Shown piece by piece: positions 9,124 to 17,983 of a DNA stretch of 64,000 nucleotides. Positions within the stretch are counted from its first letter, which is position 1, and every line of letters begins with the position of its first letter. The position numbers and the translations under genes were made by a program. This DNA is from Candidatus Liberibacter africanus PTSAPSY (lineage in GTDB: Bacteria; Pseudomonadota; Alphaproteobacteria; Rhizobiales; Rhizobiaceae), in the NCBI RefSeq assembly GCF_001021085.1, contig NZ_CP004021.1, positions 642,001 to 706,000 of the forward strand, given 5' to 3'. Under the pieces are notes generated by a model. The model did not search any database and was not told the origin of the DNA. It saw only the letters and a list, made by a program, of their open reading frames with translations.

Positions 9124-10062
9124 ATGGGCGACTTTAAAATAAATTCATCTGAATGTCCGAAAGAAAAGAGTGGAGATATAGATTTATCAGATTCTGTATC
9201 GAGGATGTCTTTTATTGATTTTTGTAAAAATTGCATGGTGTCATTGTGTAAAACATTGAAGAAACTTATGGGGTTAGGATGTCATAGGGACATTAGATCT
9301 TTATGGATAGATGAAAATTTAGACAGCATGTTTTCTGAGACAGAAAAAGAGATTTTTAATAATGTTTTACGTTTTCGTGAAATGCGAGTTGGCGATATCA
9401 TGGTTCCGCGTATTGCTATTGATGCAGTAGAAGATAAAGCGACGATTCGTGAAGTAATGATGTGGTTTGAGAAGTATGGCCGGTCATGGATGCTAGTGTA
9501 TAAGAATAGTTTAGATAACCCAAGGGGAATGATTCATATACGTGATTTAATACCGTATGTCGCGCGGATTCATAATATTAATTGGGATACGAAGCTATTT
9601 GAATCAAACTTAATAAAAGATATTCTTTTTATACCATCTTCAATGTTGGTATCCGAACTATTAAGAAAAATTAAAGAAAGCGGAATACGTATAGCTCTAG
9701 TAATCGATGAGCATGGTGGTACAGATGGTCTTGTATCTTATGGAGATATAATATCTTCTTTAATAGGATATTTGACGTTTGATCACCAAAAATCGATGGT
9801 TTCAGCTGTATCTGATAATACTTTTATAGTCGATGCTCGAGCTGATTTAGAAGAATTGGCTAAGATTATAGGTGCTGATTGGGATTTGCTTACTAAAGAG
9901 CAGGATGTTGATAGTTTAGGAGGGCTTATTTTTTCAGTTTTAGATCGTATACCAGCAAAGGGTGAAGTTATTTTAGAAATTCCTGGATTTGAGATTGTAG
10001 TTATAGAGGCAGATGTTCGTTGTGTCCGTTATGTTCGTATTCGGCGTCTTCTTGAAAATTAA
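9124..10062 (+). CDS. CorC/HlyC-family CBS-domain protein
   Basis: Soluble protein with an N-terminal variable region (1-80), a pair of CBS domains (about 90-210, starting near FREMRVGDIMVPR) and a C-terminal CorC_HlyC domain (about 220-310, with DEHGGTDGLVS before it and ending in VRIRRL). CorC-type proteins are linked to magnesium/cobalt efflux and often stand between ybeY and lnt, as here. It lacks the N-terminal DUF21 membrane domain of the larger relatives. The start ATG is 20 bp after ybeY, so the two are probably co-transcribed. The exact substrate is not known from sequence. Confidence 0.92.
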   Translation: MGDFKINSSECPKEKSGDIDLSDSVSRMSFIDFCKNCMVSLCKTLKKLMGLGCHRDIRSLWIDENLDSMFSETEKEIFNNVLRFREMRVGDIMVPRIAIDAVEDKATIREVMMWFEKYGRSWMLVYKNSLDNPRGMIHIRDLIPYVARIHNINWDTKLFESNLIKDILFIPSSMLVSELLRKIKESGIRIALVIDEHGGTDGLVSYGDIISSLIGYLTFDHQKSMVSAVSDNTFIVDARADLEELAKIIGADWDLLTKEQDVDSLGGLIFSVLDRIPAKGEVILEIPGFEIVVIEADVRCVRYVRIRRLLEN

Positions 10063-10148
10063 TCTGGGGAGCATTTTATGCTCTACGTATTTTAGGTGAT
10101 TTTAGACAAATATTTGAATGTGCAATTGATGCAAAGGAGATCTTTAAA

Positions 10149-11693
10149 TTGGGTAATATAGCTGGAAAGGTGATGCTTTTATCGGGAATAAGGCGATATT
10201 TTCTTGCAATATTAGCTGGTGTTATAGGAAGTTTTTCTATGCTACCAAGCGATTTATTTTTTGCTTCTTTTGTATCTTTTACATTGTTAATATGGTTGTT
10301 AGATGGAATTTCGTCGACCCAAGGCATGAAAAGACTTGGGTCGTCTTTTTTTTTAGGATGGCTATTTGGTGTCGGATATTTTTTAATAGGATTCTGCTGG
10401 ATAAGAGAAGGCATAATAGAGAAGATCAATCCCTTACTCTCTTTTTTGAGGGGAGGGATGTTTTTTATGATTATTCCTTTTATTCTAGCTATATTTTATG
10501 GACTGGCTACTTCTATAGCGTCGTTATTATGGTCTACAGGTGTGGGACGTATATGCATTTTTGCATGCGCTGTTGGATTTTGTGAATGGTTACGTAGTTA
10601 CCTTGGGATGGGAGTATGGAATGCTATAGGATATGCTGCCATGCCTATACCTGTAATGATGCAGTCTGTGCATTGGATAGGGTTGTTTGGAATGAATGCA
10701 TTGAGCGTTTTTTGTTTTGCATCTCCTGCATTATTTGGGACATGTAAGGATGTAAAAATAGGGATGGCTCTATCTAGTATTCTTTTGATTTCGCATGTCA
10801 CATATGGCTTTTGGAGATTAACAGGAGATACGGAATCCTCGTTGAATTTTGAAAAAACATCTCCAGTTATACGCGTAGTACAGCCTGGCATCAATTCGGA
10901 AATAAAAGAGGATTATGCAAATATTTTAGAGCGATATTTATCTATAACAGCATTGCCAGTATCTGTAGGAGAAGTCGAGCCCTCTATTATTATTTGGGCA
11001 GGATTGCCTTTCCCTTTCTCAATTGTAGATCAACCAGATATACTAAAGCGTGTATCAGGTGTTCTTAAGAAAAAACAATTGTTGATTTTCGGTTCTATGC
11101 ACAGAGAATTGTTGAATGGAAAAGGTTATTTTCATAAATCAGTTTATGTTATAGACAGCAAAGGTAAAATTTTAGCCACTTCAAATGCAAAACACTTAAT
11201 CCCGTTTTCTGAATCTTTGCCTTATAGAAATATTTTTAAGAAACTTCACTATGATGTTTCTATGTTTCCATTCAATGTTTCTTCTTATGACGAATCTTCG
11301 TTATTAAGAGTATCTGAAGAATTGATATTATCCCCGCTTTTCTTTTCAGATGTATTATTTTATCAAGACGTTGACAATGAATTAGAAACCGCTCATGCGA
11401 TCCTAAACGTAACGGATCATTCTGGCTTTATAAATGATAATAGTTTTAGATATGCACAAGTTCGAGCTGTAGAAATTGGATTGCCATTAATTCGTGTTAC
11501 GAACAATGGAGTTTCTGCTTTTCTTGATGAAAAAGGTCGAATTATCTCATCGATGCATTTTGATAGGAGTGGGTCTATTGACATGCAGTTCCAACCTAAA
11601 GTAAGAAATAGTCTATATTCTAAATTTCAAATAGTATCTTTTTGGATTATTGAATTCGTTTTACTAATTGTATCTGTTATAGCTTGGATATAA
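10149..11693 (+). CDS. lnt: Apolipoprotein N-acyltransferase homologue lacking the catalytic residues (probable pseudoenzyme)
   Basis: By position (after corC, before xre-metK), length (514 residues) and architecture this is Lnt: about six to seven hydrophobic helices (1-210), a nitrilase-fold periplasmic domain (about 240-490) and a C-terminal helix. Lnt normally N-acylates the lipoprotein cysteine with a Glu-Lys-Cys triad. Here the triad sites differ on ungapped hand alignment: the WPE motif reads W283-A284-G285 (Glu to Gly); the YDK-x-HLVPF motif reads S345-N346-A347-K348-HLIPF (Lys to Ala, with a lysine next door); the P-L-I-C-Y-E motif reads P396-L-F-F399-S-D (Cys to Phe). The WF of the following loop is also lost. 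Glu355 and the TNNG segment remain. Start is TTG 10149 with AAGGAG upstream; the frame is intact. Confidence 0.9.
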   Translation: MGNIAGKVMLLSGIRRYFLAILAGVIGSFSMLPSDLFFASFVSFTLLIWLLDGISSTQGMKRLGSSFFLGWLFGVGYFLIGFCWIREGIIEKINPLLSFLRGGMFFMIIPFILAIFYGLATSIASLLWSTGVGRICIFACAVGFCEWLRSYLGMGVWNAIGYAAMPIPVMMQSVHWIGLFGMNALSVFCFASPALFGTCKDVKIGMALSSILLISHVTYGFWRLTGDTESSLNFEKTSPVIRVVQPGINSEIKEDYANILERYLSITALPVSVGEVEPSIIIWAGLPFPFSIVDQPDILKRVSGVLKKKQLLIFGSMHRELLNGKGYFHKSVYVIDSKGKILATSNAKHLIPFSESLPYRNIFKKLHYDVSMFPFNVSSYDESSLLRVSEELILSPLFFSDVLFYQDVDNELETAHAILNVTDHSGFINDNSFRYAQVRAVEIGLPLIRVTNNGVSAFLDEKGRIISSMHFDRSGSIDMQFQPKVRNSLYSKFQIVSFWIIEFVLLIVSVIAWI

Positions 11694-12182
11694 GAGTGAT
11701 TAATTAGATTGATACCTATGCGATAATTCAATGTTATATTTTTACGTATATTAAATAATTATTTTTTTAAAATATATTTTATAGTCAAGGTTATAGTTTT
11801 ATGATTGGAAAGAAAAAATACCCTAATCCGGTTGATATTAGTGTTGGTAAGCGCGTTCGGTTATTAGGAATGAGCCAAGGGAAGCTTGGTGATAGTTTGG
11901 GAATAACATTTCAGTAAGTACAAATATAGCTTAGATATAAGAGTGATTAATTAGGTTGATACCTATGCGATAATTCAATGTTATATTTTTACATATATTT
12001 AAGTAATTTTTTAAAAAATATATTTTATAGTCAAGGTTATAGTTTTATGATTGGAAATAAAAAACACCCTAACCCGGTTGATATTAGTGTTGGTAAGCGC
12101 ATTCGGTTGCGTAGGATGGTATTAGGAATGAGCCAAGGGAAGCTTGGTGATAGTTTGGGAATAACATTTCAGCAAGTACAAA
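11680..12182 (+). repeat. Tandem duplication covering the lnt 3' end, the xre upstream region and the first xre codons
   Basis: Two adjacent direct copies, 11680-11926 and 11927-12182, are about 90% alike. Each begins with the last bases of lnt (TAGCTT[G/A]GATATAA), continues through the A+T-rich upstream region and ends shortly after the conserved codons for GITFQ of the Xre gene. Copy 1 differs by scattered substitutions, a 12-base in-frame deletion and a nonsense change; copy 2 joins the intact gene. A one-step tandem duplication followed by decay of the upstream copy explains the pattern. Confidence 0.95.
11801..11917 (+). pseudogene. Truncated upstream copy of the Xre-family regulator
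   Basis: A 38-codon reading frame starting MIGKKKYPNPVDISVG is a decayed duplicate of the N-terminus of the Xre gene at 12047. Compared with that gene it lacks four codons (RRMV, a 12-base deletion) inside the helix-turn-helix and ends at TAA where the intact copy has CAA (the second Gln of FQQVQ). The DNA downstream is already the start of the second repeat copy, so nothing of the C-terminal part exists here. If translated it would be a short upstream peptide ahead of the real regulator. Confidence 0.92.
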
Positions 12183-12463
12183 AGTATGAAAAAGGCGTGA
12201 ATCGGGTATGTGCTAGTCGTCTGTTGCATATTTCTGAAGTTTTGAAGAGCCCTGTTACTTTTTTCTTGGGCATCGAATCTAAGACTAATTCTGATACACA
12301 ATCTGAAGAAAACGATGTTATGGACTTTATTTTTAGTTCTGATGGGCTGCAGTTGAATCGATATTTTGTTAAAATAAGCGATACTAAAGTTCGGCAAAAA
12401 ATCATAGAATTAGTAAAATCTATGGTGTCATCAGAAAATGAATGTGAACATATGACAGAATAA
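12047..12463 (+). CDS. Xre-family helix-turn-helix transcriptional regulator
   Basis: A 138-residue DNA-binding protein. Residues about 17-72 form the Xre/Cro-type HTH: VGKRIRLRRMVLGMSQ, KLGDSLGITF and QQVQKYEKGVNRV. The C-terminal half is a helical extension of about 60 residues with no assigned fold. The start chosen is ATG 12047, whose N-terminus MIGNKKHPNPVD is shared with the duplicated copy at 11801; an upstream in-frame ATG at 11978 would add 23 hydrophobic, AT-encoded residues and is unlikely. The gene sits between lnt and metK as in other Rhizobiales. Targets are not known. Confidence 0.9.
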   Translation: MIGNKKHPNPVDISVGKRIRLRRMVLGMSQGKLGDSLGITFQQVQKYEKGVNRVCASRLLHISEVLKSPVTFFLGIESKTNSDTQSEENDVMDFIFSSDGLQLNRYFVKISDTKVRQKIIELVKSMVSSENECEHMTE

Positions 12464-12562
12464 TGTATATTAAAACAGTATACGGATTAGTGTAGACAAT
12501 GTTCGAGTATTACTTTAGGATCTAAGGGGGTATATTTAGTATGGTTATTTAAAAGGTGGAAC

Positions 12563-13804
12563 ATGAGTACAGATTTTCTTTTTACAAGCGAGTCCGTTTC
12601 GGAGGGGCATCCTGATAAAATATGTGATCGTATATCTGATGAGATTGTAGATTTTGTATATCGTGAGGCTATCGAAAATAAAGTAGACGTAAATAGTGTC
12701 CGTGTTGCATGTGAAGTGCTTGTTACAAAAAATAGGGTAATAGTTGCAGGGGAGGTTCGTCTTCCTCAAAGTCTATTGAGAGCAGATTCTGTAACAGGTA
12801 AATATGTCGTAGATAAAGAAAAATTTGAAAAAGTTGTACGATCGGTCATTAGATTTATCGGGTATGAACAAGAAGGCTTCCACTGGGAAACAGTGGAAAT
12901 AGAAATATTGTTGCATCCCCAATCCGTTGAGATTGCAAGCGGAGTAGATCATGCTAGTGACGATTATAGTAATTTAGGTGCTGGTGATCAGGGCATTATG
13001 TTCGGATATGCTTGTCGAGAAACAGTGGATTTTATGCCTGCGCCGATTTATTACGCTCATCGGATTCTTCGTATTCTCGCAGATGCTCGTAAGAATGATA
13101 TTGGTGATATATCTAAGTTAGGCCCTGATTCTAAGAGTCAAATTACTATCCGGTATGTAGACAATAAGGTATGTGAGGTTAAATCAATTGTTTTATCTAC
13201 ACAACATTTTGATCCTACGTGGGATAGGGATAAGGTGCGTTCAGTCGTAGAGCCTTATATCTTTAAAGCTTTAGAGGGTATAAAAATATCTCCTGATTGT
13301 AATTGGTATATAAATCCTGCAGGGAAATTCGTTATAGGGGGGCCATGTAGTGATGCAGGTTTAACGGGTAGGAAAATTATTGTAGATACTTATGGGGGAG
13401 CTGCTCCGCATGGAGGGGGAGCTTTTTCTGGCAAGGATGTTACAAAGGTTGACCGTGCGGCTGCTTATGCAGCACGATACTTGGCTAAAAATATTGTTGC
13501 TGCGGGTTTAGCGGATTGTTGTACTATACAGCTTTCGTATGCCATCGGTATATCAAAACCATTATCAATTTTTGTTAATCTTCATAATTCTGGAAAGGTC
13601 AGTGAGGTTTGTGTTTCTAATGCAATTAGTAAAGTAATGGACCTTTCTGTTTCAGGGATACGAGATCATCTTAATCTCAGTCGTCCTATATACGCTAAAA
13701 CCTCTTCTTATGGTCATTTTGGACGTAGCACAACTCAAGACGGTTTTTTCCCTTGGGAAGAATTAAATTTAGTCAAGCCTTTGAAACAAGCGATTGGTTT
13801 TTGA
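12563..13804 (+). CDS. metK: S-adenosylmethionine synthase
   Basis: Makes S-adenosylmethionine from methionine and ATP; the product serves the methyltransferases and radical-SAM enzyme of this window (MiaB, RsmB, MidA). The 413 residues include [13 protein letters not shown] near the N-terminus, [12 protein letters not shown] (139-150) and the glycine-rich GGGAFSGKD loop. It is longer than the enterobacterial enzyme (about 384), as usual in alphaproteobacteria. GGTGG precedes the ATG. The roughly 100-bp leader shows no recognisable SAM riboswitch. In rhizobia trmB and rimP usually follow; here an inverted-repeat spacer and the convergent der gene do. Confidence 0.97.
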   Translation: MSTDFLFTSESVSEGHPDKICDRISDEIVDFVYREAIENKVDVNSVRVACEVLVTKNRVIVAGEVRLPQSLLRADSVTGKYVVDKEKFEKVVRSVIRFIGYEQEGFHWETVEIEILLHPQSVEIASGVDHASDDYSNLGAGDQGIMFGYACRETVDFMPAPIYYAHRILRILADARKNDIGDISKLGPDSKSQITIRYVDNKVCEVKSIVLSTQHFDPTWDRDKVRSVVEPYIFKALEGIKISPDCNWYINPAGKFVIGGPCSDAGLTGRKIIVDTYGGAAPHGGGAFSGKDVTKVDRAAAYAARYLAKNIVAAGLADCCTIQLSYAIGISKPLSIFVNLHNSGKVSEVCVSNAISKVMDLSVSGIRDHLNLSRPIYAKTSSYGHFGRSTTQDGFFPWEELNLVKPLKQAIGF

Positions 13805-14122
13805 ATAATTGAAAAATTATCTGCAAAATATTATTCCTATTGGTGGTTGATAATACGAACATATAAATGAGTTATTCTTAATAACAGAATTTTTCTAGAT
13901 TTTTCATTTTATGTTCGTATTTCATTTAGTTAATATTCTTATTTTTTTTAATGATATTATCAAATGGAATCCATATTCTATAGATGAAATATTTTTGTTT
14001 TATATCGCAAGCGCTATGGGTTATTTTATTTTTAAAATGATTTTAATATTTACATTTTGTATGCGTGGAAGATCGATAAAATAAATTTGATTTCCGCATT
14101 AAGGATGCAAGAGAAGATTATA
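13805..14122. other. Convergent spacer metK/der with a large compound stem-loop
   Basis: The spacer between the convergent metK and der contains an inverted repeat of 18-19 bases (13852-13870 with 13904-13921, one unpaired base). Inside the loop is a second perfect hairpin (GTTATT-ctt-AATAAC, 13871-13885). Short T- and A-rich stretches flank it. This could end transcription from both sides or be a structured RNA. The rest of the spacer (13925-14122) is AT-rich with no supported gene. Confidence 0.55.
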
Positions 14123-15508
14123 TTATTTTTTAATATACGGATTTTTAGATGATTGAAAACGTATTCTAATTGGAATTCCTGATAAAGAAAAATTAGCACG
14201 TAATTTATTTATTAAATATCTTTTATAAGATTCGGGTATTTTACTGGGGAAATTACAAAATACCAGAAAAGAAGGAGGAGATGATTGTATCTGTGTAATA
14301 TATTTTAAACGGTTATAACGATGTATGATCGTTGGAGGAGGATTTTGCAATTGGGTTTCTTCCAACCAAGAATTCAATCTGCTAGTTGTAATATGAGTTT
14401 TCCATAATTTATTTATATCCAATACATTTTCCATAAGATCATCGAGACCTTCTCCTGTATATCCAGAAATAGTGTTTATGCGAATATTGCCGACTTGTGG
14501 TAAATTTTTTAAGGATTTTTCGCGTAAATCTTGTAATAGTTCTACTGTATTACTAACTATATCCCATTTATTAAAAGCAAGTACAGCTGCATGTCCTGTA
14601 TTAATAACGGAATCAACTATACGCAAGTCTTGTTTTTCAAAAGGTATGTTAGCATCTAAAAGAACAATTGTTGTTTCACAAGTTCGTACAGACTGCATGC
14701 TTTTTTTTACTGTTTTTTTTTCGATTTGTTCGGTAATACGGGATGGTTTTCTCATTCCTGCTGTATCGAATATTTCTATTGGGTGATTTTTCCAATTCCA
14801 ACTTGTGGCAACTGAATCGCGGGTAATCCCAGATTGAGATCCTGTTATAAGGCGGTTATATCCAAGCAATCGATTGATAAGAGTTGATTTTCCAACGTTG
14901 GGTCTTCCTATTACTGCGATGCGTAAAGGTTTAGAACAATTATCTCCTTTGGTGATGGATTCGGTTTTTTTTGTATCATTTTCTGCAGGATTAAGCTGAT
15001 AATTAGGATACTTATTTGCAAAAACTTTTAAAATAATACTGCATAATTCGGATATTCCGAGATCATGCTCAGCAGAAATTTTTACAATGTTTTTAAAGCC
15101 AAAAGAATAGATATCATAAAATTTTTCTTGAGAGATACGTGTGTCCATCTTATTGGATACTACAATAATGGGAATATTCTTTTTGCGCAACAAATTCGCT
15201 ATGCTATGATCATAAGGAGAGACGCCTTTTTTAGAATCGATTAAAAAAAGGACTAAATTAGCTTCATCAATTGCAAACTCTGTTTGACCATTAGTTTTCT
15301 GGGAAATGTAGTGATTTTTTCTATCTTCTATTCCAGCAGTGTCGATAACATTAAATTTAAATCCATTGATTATCGCTTTTCCATACAAACGATCACGCGT
15401 TATCCCGGGATTGTTTCCAACAAGAGCCATTTTCTTTTTAATAAGTCGATTAAAAAGTGTTGATTTCCCTACATTAGGAGATCCAACAATGGCAATTGTA
15501 TAGATCAT
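14123..15508 (-). CDS. der: Ribosome biogenesis GTPase Der (EngA)
   Basis: Essential double-GTPase needed for 50S subunit assembly. The 461 residues contain two G domains in tandem: G1 loops GSPNVGKST (9-17) and GRPNVGKST (201-209), G3 DTAG in each (56-59 and about 248), G4 NKMD (119-122) and NKWD (about 312), followed by the KH-like C-terminal domain ending in RIRFQSSKNPY. All GTP-binding motifs are intact. It starts 7 bp after the stop of the TPR-like gene, so the two form an operon comparable with the yfgM-bamB-der region of gammaproteobacteria. Confidence 0.97.
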   Translation of the reverse strand: MIYTIAIVGSPNVGKSTLFNRLIKKKMALVGNNPGITRDRLYGKAIINGFKFNVIDTAGIEDRKNHYISQKTNGQTEFAIDEANLVLFLIDSKKGVSPYDHSIANLLRKKNIPIIVVSNKMDTRISQEKFYDIYSFGFKNIVKISAEHDLGISELCSIILKVFANKYPNYQLNPAENDTKKTESITKGDNCSKPLRIAVIGRPNVGKSTLINRLLGYNRLITGSQSGITRDSVATSWNWKNHPIEIFDTAGMRKPSRITEQIEKKTVKKSMQSVRTCETTIVLLDANIPFEKQDLRIVDSVINTGHAAVLAFNKWDIVSNTVELLQDLREKSLKNLPQVGNIRINTISGYTGEGLDDLMENVLDINKLWKTHITTSRLNSWLEETQLQNPPPTIIHRYNRLKYITQIQSSPPSFLVFCNFPSKIPESYKRYLINKLRANFSLSGIPIRIRFQSSKNPYIKK

Positions 15509-15515
15509 GAATATA

Positions 15516-16187
15516 TCACTTCAGTATCTTTTTATCTTCTTGTTCGGAAGTAGCGGTAATATTTGCAAGAATTATTTGACTGCGATTTACAATTCCAGTG
15601 GGTGCATTTTTATCTTTAACTATTTCTTCAAAAATACTCTTTGCCAGGCTAATATTACCAGATTTCAATGCAGCTATTCCAAGCACTTCGTTGGCAGCCT
15701 GGTGCATTGGGTTAGAAGGGTTTTTTAATTTTTGTAATATCTTTGAAATCTCGTTATATGGCATAGTGTCGACTAGTATCCATGCTGCATGGATAGTGGC
15801 TGTATAACGGATAACAGTGGGAGATGATTCGTCATTCGCGATCTTTAAAAATCTTTCAGCTGCATTTTTTTTATCACCATTGGCTTCCAATATCAATGTG
15901 ATATACATGTTGGCTAAAGGAGAAAAATGTTTGTCTTTTAGAGATACTATTTTTTCGAAGGAAGCGCGAGCATCATCTAACTTATTGTTATCAAAAAAAT
16001 CAACAGCTTGAGCAAATTGTTCTCTTGTAATATTTTCCTCCTGATCAGCTGAGCTGTTATTGAATAGGCAAAACCATATTGCTAAAGAACAGGTAATAAA
16101 AATAACGAGTAAAGCTATTGGTTTATAACAACATTTCCCCATCGAATGTTTCCCTCTACAGGAACTCGCATCGTTATTAGGTTCCAT
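15516..16187 (-). CDS. Membrane-anchored TPR-like protein (YfgM-type)
   Basis: A 223-residue protein with a short cytoplasmic N-terminus (1-22, several Cys), one membrane helix (about 23-42) and a long helical domain (55-220) that resembles tetratricopeptide-like repeats, including FFDNNKLDDARASFEKIV and ALKSGNISLAKSIFEEIV. Such proteins stand next to der in many proteobacteria; E. coli YfgM works with the SecYEG-associated chaperone PpiD at the inner membrane. The same job here is an inference from fold and neighbourhood. It is the first gene of the unit with der. Confidence 0.75.
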   Translation of the reverse strand: MEPNNDASSCRGKHSMGKCCYKPIALLVIFITCSLAIWFCLFNNSSADQEENITREQFAQAVDFFDNNKLDDARASFEKIVSLKDKHFSPLANMYITLILEANGDKKNAAERFLKIANDESSPTVIRYTATIHAAWILVDTMPYNEISKILQKLKNPSNPMHQAANEVLGIAALKSGNISLAKSIFEEIVKDKNAPTGIVNRSQIILANITATSEQEDKKILK

Positions 16188-16510
16188 TATATTCTCCTAA
16201 GTTATGTCGATCTATCACAAAAGCACCAGCATATTATAAAAGATACTCATGCAGTATTCAAATCAAAACAGAAATATGCGGGTATTAATTTTCAGTAACG
16301 TTCATTTTTTATTTGAAAAACTAACTTTTTACATATCCTTTAAAAGATGAAATTGACTTGAGGGTGTGAAAATTATATCTGTTCATACGGCAACGATTCA
16401 CTAAGTTAGACTGTTGGCAATCTATCGATAATAAGGCTGTATAGTTAAATAATCAAGAAATAATTTCTATTTGTTTATGAGGCTATCGATCATTAAAAGG
16501 AATCAACTTT
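16188..16510. other. Divergent promoter region between the TPR-like gene and carA
   Basis: The 323-bp spacer separates the starts of the minus-strand TPR-like gene and plus-strand carA. On the plus strand TTGACT (16353-16358) followed by an ATATCT/TATCTG element at 16-17 bases is a fair sigma70-type candidate for carA, which would leave a leader of about 125 nt. No riboswitch, attenuator with clear stem-T-run or small gene was recognised. Confidence 0.35.
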
Positions 16511-17692
16511 ATGACTGTAACAATTCCGTGGACAATTAAAAAACCTACTGCAGTTTTGGTTCTTCAAGATGGTAGTGTTATTGAAGGCATGGGATGTGGG
16601 GCAACAGGTTCTATTCAATCTGAAATTTGTTTCAATACATCTTTTACCGGATATCAGGAGATTTTAACAGATCCGTCTTATTTAGGGCAAATAGTTAATT
16701 TTACTTTCCCTCATATTGGGAACGTGGGCGTGAATGAGGAAGATTTCGAATCTATCTCTGAAAAGAATTTTAAGGGGGCGGCAGGTCTTATTATCAAATC
16801 TGAGATTACCGATCCCTCCAATTATCGTTCGAATATGCATTTTGATGCTTGGTTAAAATCTTGTGGAATTATTGGCTTATCGGGAGTAGATACAAGGGCT
16901 TTGACAGTTTGGATACGTGATAATGGGGTGTCTAATTCGGTTATTGCCCATCATCCAGATGCTGATTTTGATCTTGAAGCCCTTAGAGAGCGTGCGAAGA
17001 ATTGGGGTGGTTTAAAAGGTTCTGAATTAGCAAAGCATGTTACAATATCTCAAAAAAGAGATTGGTCGGAAAATGTTTGGAAGTGGGGGAAAGAGGCTTG
17101 TCCCTTAAAATCAAGTGATGTTAAACATCATGTTGTTTGCATTGATTATGGTATTAAAAGAAATATCTTAAGAATTTTATCTTCCTTAAATTGTAGAGTG
17201 ACGATAATGAGAGCAGATTCTTCATATGAAGATATTATATCTCTACAACCAGATGGAATTTTGCTTTCTAATGGCCCCGGAGATCCTGTCGCAACTTCTA
17301 TTTATTCTACTCCTATTATTTGTAAGCTTGTAGATTCAGGGATACCTATTTTTGGAATATGTTTGGGGCATCAGTTATTGGGATTAGCTCTTGGCGCTAA
17401 AACTGTCAAAATGTATCATGGACATCATGGCGTAAATCATCCTGTAAAAAATCTTATGAATGGAAAAGTGGAAATAGTATCTATGAATCACGGTTTTGCA
17501 ATAGATGCTAGTACCTTACCAGCGGGACTTGAAGAAACTCATATTTCTTTATTTGATAGTAGTAATTGTGGTTTGCGCTTTGTTGATCGCCCGGTTTTCT
17601 CTGTTCAATATCATCCTGAATCTTCTCCAGGTCCGCAAGATAGTTATTATCTTTTTTCTTCTTTTTTGGATTTTATGTGCAAGAAAAAATAA
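16511..17692 (+). CDS. carA: Carbamoyl-phosphate synthase small (glutaminase) subunit
   Basis: Releases ammonia from glutamine and feeds it to CarB, yielding carbamoyl phosphate for arginine (ArgF) and pyrimidines (PyrD pathway). The 393 residues comprise the CPSase small-subunit domain (about 1-190) and a class I amidotransferase domain with the nucleophile Cys284 in FGICLGHQLLG and the His/Glu of QYHPESSPGP near the C-terminus. The start ATG 16511 follows AAAAGGAATC. carB is not in this window, so the two subunits are encoded apart. Confidence 0.97.
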   Translation: MTVTIPWTIKKPTAVLVLQDGSVIEGMGCGATGSIQSEICFNTSFTGYQEILTDPSYLGQIVNFTFPHIGNVGVNEEDFESISEKNFKGAAGLIIKSEITDPSNYRSNMHFDAWLKSCGIIGLSGVDTRALTVWIRDNGVSNSVIAHHPDADFDLEALRERAKNWGGLKGSELAKHVTISQKRDWSENVWKWGKEACPLKSSDVKHHVVCIDYGIKRNILRILSSLNCRVTIMRADSSYEDIISLQPDGILLSNGPGDPVATSIYSTPIICKLVDSGIPIFGICLGHQLLGLALGAKTVKMYHGHHGVNHPVKNLMNGKVEIVSMNHGFAIDASTLPAGLEETHISLFDSSNCGLRFVDRPVFSVQYHPESSPGPQDSYYLFSSFLDFMCKKK

Positions 17693-17842
17693 TTGTATTG
17701 ATATAGTTCTAGATGCTTAAATGTAACAAAAACAAAAAATAAATTATATGATTTAGGTGATAAAATTATTTTTTAATGAAGAGTTTTCGCGCTATATGTG
17801 TAAAAGAATGATATTCTTTTTTTAAATTGTTATATGAAGAGT

Positions 17843-17869
17843 AATTGCTTTTAGGCAATTTTTTATTTG
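17843..17869 (+). terminator. Possible weak rho-independent terminator after carA
   Basis: AATTGC-ttttag-GCAATT forms a six-pair hairpin followed directly by a T-rich tract. It lies 150 bp after carA and before aspS, so it could end carA transcription. The stem is short and AT-rich, so efficiency is uncertain. Confidence 0.4.
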
Positions 17870-17983
17870 CTGAAGTATTGTAAAAATTGTATTACAGTCT
17901 ATAGGTAGAATTTTGTTTAACAGATATTATTGATTGTCATGATCTTAAAGAGATATCTAGAATTATGAGGGTTTTAGTATATT

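Noticed and set aside
10069..10083. Small inverted repeat GAGCAT-ttt-ATGCTC after the corC-like gene as a terminator
   Set aside because: No T-run follows and lnt begins 65 bp later in the same direction, so termination there is unlikely.
12464..12562. SAM-responsive riboswitch before metK
   Set aside because: The roughly 100-bp leader is AT-rich with no recognisable SAM-II, SAM-V or SAH riboswitch core.
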